The notes below the pieces were generated by a model, which was not told the DNA's origin, ran no database searches, and saw only the letters and a program-made list of their open reading frames with translations. Of a DNA stretch of 11,938 nucleotides, positions 7,606 through 11,938 are shown in pieces; within the stretch, counting starts at the first letter, position 1; each line of letters opens with the position of its first letter. The position numbers and the translations under genes were made by a program. The DNA comes from Gammaproteobacteria bacterium (GTDB taxonomy: Bacteria; Pseudomonadota; Gammaproteobacteria; Pseudomonadales; Pseudohongiellaceae): NCBI GenBank assembly GCA_003514305.1, contig DORE01000122.1, positions 19,059-30,996 of the forward strand, in the 5' to 3' direction.

Positions 7606-7893
7606 TTAAATCTCGGTGGTAGGTGAGTCTTCTTGTTGTTCGGCCACAGCTTCAGCCATTTCCTCTTCGACCTCCTCCCTTTCAACGCTTGGTCTTTCGA
7701 CCAAGATTTCGTTCGTGACATATCCGTCGGCGATTTCGCGCAGCGCCACAACGGTGGGCTTGTCATTGTCTACTGAGACCATAGGATCTTTGCCTTCGAT
7801 CTGAATCTGACGAGCTCGCTTGCTTGATACCATGACGAGTTCAAAACGATTGTCAACCTTGTCTAAACAATCTTCTACAGTAATTCGTGCCAT
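7606..7893 (-). CDS. rpoZ: RNA polymerase omega subunit
   Basis: The small subunit that helps beta-prime fold and join RNA polymerase, and that forms part of ppGpp binding site 1 in proteobacteria. It is 95 residues, against 91 in Escherichia coli. The N-terminus MARITVEDCLDKVDNRFELV is the family consensus, and the Met-Ala-Arg start that lines ppGpp site 1 is retained, so site 1 is probably functional. The blocks SSKRARQIQ and KPTVVALREIADG are also canonical. The last 30 residues are a glutamate-rich acidic tail, variable in the family. The ATG at 7893 has AGGTG seven bases upstream. It lies between gmk (120-base gap) and spoT (26-base gap), the usual gammaproteobacterial arrangement, which groups ppGpp metabolism with one of its targets. 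Confidence 0.97.
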   Translation of the reverse strand: MARITVEDCLDKVDNRFELVMVSSKRARQIQIEGKDPMVSVDNDKPTVVALREIADGYVTNEILVERPSVEREEVEEEMAEAVAEQQEDSPTTEI

Positions 7894-7932
7894 TCCTAAT
7901 CACCTACGGTTTGAAGTTTTGGGAGCACCATT

Positions 7933-7958
7933 GCAAAATTCGGGCGCTGTCATTTTGC
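7933..7958. repeat. Inverted repeat in the gmk-rpoZ spacer (proximal to rpoZ)
   Basis: GCAAAAT (7933-7939) and ATTTTGC (7952-7958) are perfect seven-base inverted arms separated by 12 bases. The dyad is symmetric on both strands. In a minus-strand transcript it would form a stem-loop about 40 bases before the rpoZ start. No T-run follows, so it is not an intrinsic terminator. It could be an operator or a leader hairpin; the sequence does not decide. Confidence 0.45.
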
Positions 7959-7962
7959 GGGA

Positions 7963-7984
7963 GCGAAATTCTACTGAATTTCAC
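7963..7984 (-). repeat. Second inverted repeat in the gmk-rpoZ spacer
   Basis: On the minus strand GAAATTC (7982-7976), a four-base loop AGTA, and GAATTTC (7971-7965) make a perfect seven-pair hairpin. A G.T wobble and a G-C pair extend it to nine pairs on the minus-strand RNA only. A TAGAAT sequence (7973-7968), a fair -10 element, lies inside it, but no good -35 is seen at the right distance. It is six bases away from the first dyad of this spacer. Possible roles are an operator over an rpoZ promoter or an mRNA processing hairpin. Confidence 0.45.
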
Positions 7985-8013
7985 GTAAAAATGCATACAT
8001 TTCGAGTGATCTC

Positions 8014-8643
8014 CTAGCCTTCCGTTAAGCGTGCCAGCAGCGGCCCGAGTCTCGCCTGTTGGGCCTCTACACTAAGGCTCCTTACTTTAATGATGGCACG
8101 TATTTCCTCTAGAGCGGTCGCAAAATCCTCATTGACAACAAGAAATTCTGCATCAGTAATGTGTTTCAGTACTGTTCGAGCTTCTTCCATGCGCCTAGCG
8201 ATAATAGCTTCGTCGTCTTGAGCGCGCTTGCGCAACCTGTGCGAGAGCGACTCTAGCGATGGTGGTATGATGAATATGTAGCAACTTTGCGGAAACAGTG
8301 CCTTGACTTGTGCAGCGCCTTGCCAGTCGATTTCCAAAATCACGTTCAGGCTTTTATCGAGCTGCTCATTGACCCATTTTTTTGATGTGCCATAGTAATG
8401 GCCGTAAACTTCAGCGCTCTCCAGAAAGTCGCCATCATCCAGCATGCTGAGAAAGCGTGCCTTCTCAACAAAGTGATAGTTGATGCCGTCTAGCTCTTTC
8501 GGTCGTTTCGGCCGCGTCGTATGGGAAACGGAAACGCAGAGTCGATTGTTTTCGCTGACTAACGCGTCGACAAGCGAGGTCTTGCCTGCGCCTGATGGCG
8601 CAGAGACGATGAATAGCTCTCCCCTTGCCTTTGGCTTATTCAA
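8014..8643 (-). CDS. gmk: Guanylate kinase
   Basis: Phosphorylates GMP to GDP with ATP in the cytosol, in the purine nucleotide and GTP/ppGpp supply pathway. It is 209 residues, the usual length. The P-loop SAPSGAGKTS is at 14-23, the GMP-binding region reads SVSHTTRPKRPKELDGINYHFV-like (SHTTRPKRPKELDGINYHF), and EIDWQGAAQV follows, all typical of the family. The lid region is RLRKRAQDDEAIIARRM. The start is a TTG at 8643: no ATG or GTG lies before the P-loop in this frame, and the resulting eight-residue leader fits homologues. The start lies inside the end of yicC, overlapping it by eight bases, so translation is probably coupled. No strong Shine-Dalgarno is seen. The 120-base gap to rpoZ holds two inverted repeats. 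Confidence 0.96.
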   Translation of the reverse strand: MNKPKARGELFIVSAPSGAGKTSLVDALVSENNRLCVSVSHTTRPKRPKELDGINYHFVEKARFLSMLDDGDFLESAEVYGHYYGTSKKWVNEQLDKSLNVILEIDWQGAAQVKALFPQSCYIFIIPPSLESLSHRLRKRAQDDEAIIARRMEEARTVLKHITDAEFLVVNEDFATALEEIRAIIKVRSLSVEAQQARLGPLLARLTEG

Positions 8644-9502
8644 CGTTCTGTATCTGCTCGCGCATTTGCTCGATGAGGACTTTCATCGCTACAGCGCTGC
8701 GAGTCGTCTCGACTACAATAGATTTTGATGACAAAGTGTTGGCCTCGCGATTCAGCTCTTGCATCAGGAAATCTAGGCGTCGCCCTTTTTGTTCATCGGT
8801 TTTAAGCACACGCTCGACCTCGCTGAGGTGCGCATCTAGGCGGTCCAGTTCCTCATCTACGTCTGCTTTTTGCGCCAAGAGAGCCACTTCTTGTTCCAGG
8901 CGGATGGGCTCCAACTCAGCCTTCAGGTTTTCTAGTTTTTGATGTAATGATTGTTGCTGAGCGGCAAGGATGTCGGGCATTTTGTTTCGCATCTCGGCCA
9001 CCAGCTCTCTGATCAGCGTTATACGTTGCCCCAGCAAGCTTGCGAGTTCGCGCCCCTCACGCTCACGCGTTGCGACTAGGTCGGCTAATGCCAACTGAAA
9101 AAGGCTCAGCGCGTTAGCTTCGAGGGTTTTATTATCAAGCATTTGCTCGCTAATGACACCAGGCCATCGCAGGATTTCCATGCTGCTTGGCGAGCGTCTT
9201 TCACCCAAGGTTTTCTGCACTCGAGCGCTTGCCTCGAGCAGCTTTTGAACAAGCTCTTCATTTATGGTGATTGAACTGCCGGGAATTTCTTGCGCGGTGT
9301 ATCGCAAATGGCATTCAACCTTGCCTCGCGCAACGGATTTGCGCACCATTTCCCGGATCTGGTTCTCTAGACCGCGGAAGATATCCGGCAATCTGATACT
9401 TGTTTCGAGATATCGATGATTGACTGAACGGATTTCCCAGGTGAGGGACCCCCACTCTTGCTCGGATTGCTGCCGGGTAAAGGCGGTCATGCTTGATGTC
9501 AT
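8636..9502 (-). CDS. yicC: YicC family endoribonuclease
   Basis: A conserved protein of the YicC/YloC family. In Escherichia coli YicC has been tied to small-RNA turnover and described as an endoribonuclease. Its length, 288 residues, matches E. coli (287). Landmarks are SMTAFTRQ at the N-terminus, WEIRSVNHRYLET at about 22-34, ILRWPGV in the middle, a charged helical segment at roughly 170-230, and the diagnostic C-terminal blocks GRRLDFLMQELNREANTL and VLIEQMREQIQN. The ATG at 9502 gives the family start MTSSMTAF. It is the first gene of the long minus-strand block and overlaps gmk by eight bases. It is divergent from rph, another RNA-processing enzyme, with 123 bases between the two starts. 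The family is certain; the exact biochemical role in this organism is inferred. Confidence 0.95.
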   Translation of the reverse strand: MTSSMTAFTRQQSEQEWGSLTWEIRSVNHRYLETSIRLPDIFRGLENQIREMVRKSVARGKVECHLRYTAQEIPGSSITINEELVQKLLEASARVQKTLGERRSPSSMEILRWPGVISEQMLDNKTLEANALSLFQLALADLVATREREGRELASLLGQRITLIRELVAEMRNKMPDILAAQQQSLHQKLENLKAELEPIRLEQEVALLAQKADVDEELDRLDAHLSEVERVLKTDEQKGRRLDFLMQELNREANTLSSKSIVVETTRSAVAMKVLIEQMREQIQNVE

Positions 9503-9545
9503 ATTTGCGACTCTAAACTGTGTTAAAGCTATTCTATCTCAACTC

Positions 9546-9563
9546 AAAACTGGGCGCAGTTTT
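9546..9563. promoter_or_regulatory. Perfect dyad in the yicC-rph divergent spacer
   Basis: AAAACTG (9546-9552), loop GGCG, and CAGTTTT (9557-9563) form a perfect seven-pair inverted repeat in the middle of the spacer between the divergent starts of yicC (9502) and rph (9626). Its central position fits an operator acting on both promoters. It could also be a hairpin in the rph leader RNA. The following bases are AGCC rather than a T-run, so it is a poor terminator. Around it, TTGCGA (9506-9511) with TATTCT (9531-9536) is a weak candidate rph promoter. Confidence 0.35.
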
Positions 9564-9625
9564 AGCCGATCATGGCCTTGCATGTTGAATTCCCGCATAA
9601 TCTCTTTCCTGAAATTTTCGATCTA

Positions 9626-10363
9626 ATGGCAAGTCATATGGCGCACTTCAGTCGACCTAGTCACCGTAATCACGATCAGCTTCGTGAGATTAAAATAACT
9701 CGACACTTTACCAAACATGCGGAGGGCTCAGTGCTGGTTGAGTTCGGCGACACTAAAGTTCTGTGTACTGCCTCAGTTGAAGCGTCTGTGCCCAGGTTTC
9801 TAAAGGGTACGGGCCGGGGTTGGGTTACTGCAGAATATGGAATGCTGCCGAGATCCACTGGCAGTCGGATGGATCGCGAGGCCGCGAGGGGTAAACTTTC
9901 TGGCAGGACCCAAGAGATTCAGCGCCTAATCGGTCGATCTTTGCGCGCCGCGGTGGACCTGACGGCGCTCAATGAAAACACCATCAAGGTCGATTGCGAT
10001 GTTATTCAGGCTGACGGTGGCACCCGGACAGCATCGATTACCGGTGGCTGCGTTGCTATAGTGGACGCATTGAGCTATATGGTTAAGCAAAAGATGCTGG
10101 TCAAATCGGCACTGAAGCAAATGGTGGCGTCCGTTTCCGTTGGTGTTTTTCAGGGTCAGCCGGTTCTCGATCTCGATTATGCCGAGGATTCAAATGCCGA
10201 AACCGACATGAATGTGGTAATGACATCTGCTGGAGGATTCATTGAACTGCAGGGTACCGGTGAAGATGGAGAGTTCACTTATGAGCAACTAAGTTCTATG
10301 GTGGCCTTGGCTGAGACAGGGATTAAGCAGTTATTGATCATTCAGCAGGCGAGTTTGGCTTGA
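9626..10363 (+). CDS. rph: Ribonuclease PH
   Basis: A phosphorolytic 3'-5' exoribonuclease that trims the 3' ends of tRNA precursors and other RNAs, acting as a hexamer. From the ATG at 9626 it has 245 residues, against 238 in Escherichia coli. Conserved blocks: TKHAEGSVLVEFGDTKVLC, VPRFLKGTGRGWVTAEYGML, GRTQEIQRLIGRSLRAAVDL, CDVIQADGGTRTASITGG and AETDMNVVMT. The C-terminus ends IIQQASLA, so the reading frame is intact, unlike the well-known frameshifted rph of E. coli K-12. Three in-frame ATGs compete: 9572, 9626 and 9638. Homology begins at SRPSHRNHDQLREI, which favours 9626 or 9638; none has a good Shine-Dalgarno. pyrE follows after 36 bases, so the two form an operon as in enterobacteria. 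Confidence 0.96.
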   Translation: MASHMAHFSRPSHRNHDQLREIKITRHFTKHAEGSVLVEFGDTKVLCTASVEASVPRFLKGTGRGWVTAEYGMLPRSTGSRMDREAARGKLSGRTQEIQRLIGRSLRAAVDLTALNENTIKVDCDVIQADGGTRTASITGGCVAIVDALSYMVKQKMLVKSALKQMVASVSVGVFQGQPVLDLDYAEDSNAETDMNVVMTSAGGFIELQGTGEDGEFTYEQLSSMVALAETGIKQLLIIQQASLA

Positions 10364-10399
10364 GCTGGCGCGTCCCCACCATTATCGAAGAACGATGAG

Positions 10400-11047
10400 A
10401 TGAAAAATTTTCAGGTAGAGTTCCTACGTTTCGTAATTAAAAATCACATCCTTCGGTTTGGCGAATTTACGCTAAAGTCTGGGCGTATCAGCCCTTATTT
10501 CTTCAATGCGGGACTGTTTAACACTGGCTCTAAGCTTGCGTTCCTGGCTCAGAGCTACGCCTGCGCAATCGCCGATTTTACAGAGGACTATGACGTCTTA
10601 TTTGGCCCTGCGTACAAAGGGATCCCCTTAGCAGCTGCGACGGCGTTGTCTTTAGCTACCCAACATGGAATCGACAAACCTTATTGTTTTAATCGTAAAG
10701 AAGCGAAAGGTCATGGAGAGGGAGGTTCTCTTGTGGGTTCGCCGCTTACCGGCCGAGTTCTTATGATTGATGATGTAATAACGGCGGGAACAGCCACTCG
10801 CGAGGCAGTTGAAATCATCCAGTCTGCGGGCGCCAAACTCGCCAGCATCGTGGTTGCGATGGACCGGCAGGAAAGAGGCCTCGGCGAAATGTCGTCAATT
10901 CAGGAGATAGAGGAAACCTATGATGTTGAGGTCGCTCACATAATAAGCTTACAAAACATAATTGACTTCTTAAAGAACGCAGAAGACGAGACCCTCGTGA
11001 TGCATCTGTCTGCAGTGGAACGCTACCGAAGCAAATATGGTGCTTAA
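10400..11047 (+). CDS. pyrE: Orotate phosphoribosyltransferase
   Basis: Converts orotate and phosphoribosyl pyrophosphate to orotidine 5'-phosphate in pyrimidine synthesis, as a cytosolic dimer. It has 215 residues, against 213 in Escherichia coli. The N-terminal segment LRFGEFTLKSGRISPYFFNA binds orotate, FGPAYKGIPLA follows, the flexible catalytic loop is NRKEAKGHGEGGSLVG, and the phosphoribosyl pyrophosphate motif VLMIDDVITAGTA carries Asp124 and Asp125. The ATG at 10400 is preceded by GATGAG, a weak ribosome-binding site, with an alternative out-of-frame ATG at 10394. It follows rph by 36 bases. The gap has no GC-rich hairpin with a T-run, so the UTP-sensing attenuator of the E. coli rph-pyrE operon is not present in that form. 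Its stop (11045-11047) overlaps the slmA stop on the other strand. Confidence 0.97.
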   Translation: MKNFQVEFLRFVIKNHILRFGEFTLKSGRISPYFFNAGLFNTGSKLAFLAQSYACAIADFTEDYDVLFGPAYKGIPLAAATALSLATQHGIDKPYCFNRKEAKGHGEGGSLVGSPLTGRVLMIDDVITAGTATREAVEIIQSAGAKLASIVVAMDRQERGLGEMSSIQEIEETYDVEVAHIISLQNIIDFLKNAEDETLVMHLSAVERYRSKYGA

Positions 11048-11685
11048 CCAACGGAAGCAGCGATAGGATTTGTTTCTGTGGAATAAGGCGTCAGCAGATG
11101 GCTACTTAAAAACTTCCACTGGAGCTCCCAGTTTTCTAGTGGAGACTCTTGAAATTCGCTCCTAACAAACTGTACTAGGCGGCCTTCACAGCTGGCTAAC
11201 AGCAGATTGGCCAGAGCGGCTGCTGAAATACTGGGTTTTAAACCCTCACGAATTTGTGATTCTCGCAGCACCTGTTTTAGTTGTGCTTCGAGACGGCTGA
11301 AAAACTGCGCGATTCGCTCTCGCAGTCTTTCGGTTTCTCCAGCGAGCGCGTCACCGGTCAGGAGGCGCGTCATGCCAGGGTTTTTGGCAGAGAAGGTAAG
11401 CAGTAGCGTCAGTATTTTCTGACAACGCAACTCCGCATTGGGTTCTTCTTTCAGGATTTTAGAAATTCGCTGAAACAGAGTGTTCTCGATAAATTTGATG
11501 AGTCCTTCAAACATGCGCGCCTTGCTTGGAAAATGCCTATAAAGCGCCGCTTCGGACACTCCTACTTCTCTAGCGAGGGCCGCGGTAGTTATTCGCTCAC
11601 CTGGAGCCGTTTCGAGCATTCTCGCTAGTGCCTGAAGGATTTGATCTTTGCGCGAGACTTTAGTGGCCTTGCTGGTGTTTGTCAT
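11044..11685 (-). CDS. slmA: Nucleoid occlusion factor SlmA (TetR family)
   Basis: A DNA-binding TetR-type protein that, when bound to its chromosomal sites, inhibits FtsZ ring assembly over the nucleoid. It is 213 residues; E. coli SlmA is 198. The N-terminal helix-turn-helix spans about 31-63: ITTAALAREVGVSEAALYRH followed by FPSKARMFEGLI, the SlmA signature. RLLTGDALAGETERLRERI and LASCEGRLVQFVRSEF match the C-terminal dimer and FtsZ-binding domain. The start ATG at 11685 lacks a strong Shine-Dalgarno. It is convergent with pyrE, and the shared TTAA (11044-11047) contains both stop codons. Upstream on the same strand, 22 bases away, lies the end of a decayed argB, so slmA may once have been expressed with argB. 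Its present promoter is not evident. Confidence 0.93.
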   Translation of the reverse strand: MTNTSKATKVSRKDQILQALARMLETAPGERITTAALAREVGVSEAALYRHFPSKARMFEGLIKFIENTLFQRISKILKEEPNAELRCQKILTLLLTFSAKNPGMTRLLTGDALAGETERLRERIAQFFSRLEAQLKQVLRESQIREGLKPSISAAALANLLLASCEGRLVQFVRSEFQESPLENWELQWKFLSSHLLTPYSTETNPIAASVG

Positions 11686-11707
11686 AGGTTCTGGATATCT
11701 TCAAAAG

Positions 11708-11938
11708 TTACTGGTTGCCTGAAGCTGATTTCTGCTTGCTTCGTCTCGACTGTGTAATCAAGGTGCAGACACTTCCATCGGTGTATAGCTTCAAGATCAA
11801 AGCGTGCTCGACACGACCACCAGCAATGTGTCCGCTGGCGACAAGGTCTTTGGTGGACTGAAGAGCACACCCTACTTCCGGCAGTATCCTGCTTCATAGA
11901 GTTTATCGGCAATTAACCTTTCAACTTGCCTCACGCTA
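11708..11938 (-). pseudogene. argB: argB (acetylglutamate kinase) C-terminal part, frameshifted and decayed
   Basis: Acetylglutamate kinase carries out the second step of arginine synthesis. Reading leftward from the window edge, one frame gives QVERLIADKLYEAG and then runs into a TAG (11874-11872). In the neighbouring frame the homology continues as ILPEVGCALQSTKDLVASGH, then IAGGRVEHALILKLYTDGSV and CTLITQ, to a TAA at 11710-11708. The joined sequence aligns without gaps to the end of pseudomonad-type ArgB (EQVNELIADGTIYGGMLPK, CALEAV, HIIDGRVPNAVLLEIFTD, GVGTLI). A one-base deletion near 11885-11889 explains the shift. Several normally invariant positions also differ: IYGGMLPK has become YEAGILPE, so the motif lysine is Glu; IIDGR is IAGGR; and GVGTLI is SVCTLI. 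Frameshift plus loss of conserved residues points to a true pseudogene, although a sequencing error in a divergent gene cannot be excluded. The rest lies outside the window. Confidence 0.72.

Noticed and set aside
10364..10399. pyrE attenuator of the enterobacterial type between rph and pyrE
   Set aside because: The 36-base gap has only a four-pair stem (ATCG...CGAT) and no T-run, so no intrinsic attenuator is supported.
11682..11912. A 76-codon minus-strand frame upstream of slmA
   Set aside because: It lies in a different frame from the argB homology on the same strand and shows no family motif, so it is a chance frame across the argB remnant.
1..11938. Mobile elements, CRISPR arrays, tRNA or rRNA genes, defence or toxin-antitoxin systems
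   Set aside because: No transposase, integrase, terminal repeats, spaced direct repeats, RNA gene signatures or defence-type proteins were seen. The gene content is core housekeeping.

Overview
The window is a housekeeping segment of a gammaproteobacterial chromosome. Every clear protein matches gammaproteobacterial family architecture: UvrD, UbiA, RecG, RidA, SpoT, RpoZ, Gmk, YicC, Rph, PyrE and SlmA. The linked order gmk-rpoZ-spoT-ridA-recG facing rph-pyrE resembles the Pseudomonas neighbourhood, but crc is absent between rph and pyrE and ubiC is absent next to ubiA. This suggests a pseudomonad-like or marine gammaproteobacterium; the exact lineage cannot be fixed from this sequence. There is no transposase, integrase, phage gene, CRISPR array, tRNA or rRNA.

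Layout from left to right. The N-terminal part of uvrD (1-350, minus) runs off the left edge. Divergent from it is a lone glutaryl-CoA dehydrogenase gene (526-1719, plus). It converges on a long minus-strand block that reads, in transcription order, yicC (9502), gmk, rpoZ, spoT, ridA, recG, a doubtful 44-codon ORF, and ubiA (ending at 1747). Divergent from yicC is a plus-strand pair, rph and pyrE (9626-11047). Convergent with pyrE, and sharing its last four bases, is slmA (11044-11685, minus). Behind slmA lies the C-terminal end of an argB gene that looks frameshifted and decayed (11708-11938, minus).

Functional logic. The block gmk-rpoZ-spoT combines GMP kinase, the omega subunit of RNA polymerase (part of ppGpp site 1) and the ppGpp synthetase/hydrolase. 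RidA is translationally coupled to spoT by an ATGA overlap, and RecG follows. YicC and Rph, read away from a shared 123-base spacer, are both RNA-processing enzymes, and Rph is followed by the pyrimidine gene pyrE.

Two observations deserve a second look. First, spoT has no ATG, GTG or TTG at its natural start. The reading frame that encodes the conserved SpoT N-terminus contains only an ATA codon seven bases after a good AGGAG, so either initiation is non-canonical or the sequence has an error. Second, argB carries a one-base shift plus substitutions at family-conserved positions. I found no novel multi-gene system; the remaining observations are small (spacer hairpins, a possible small ORF, unusual starts).
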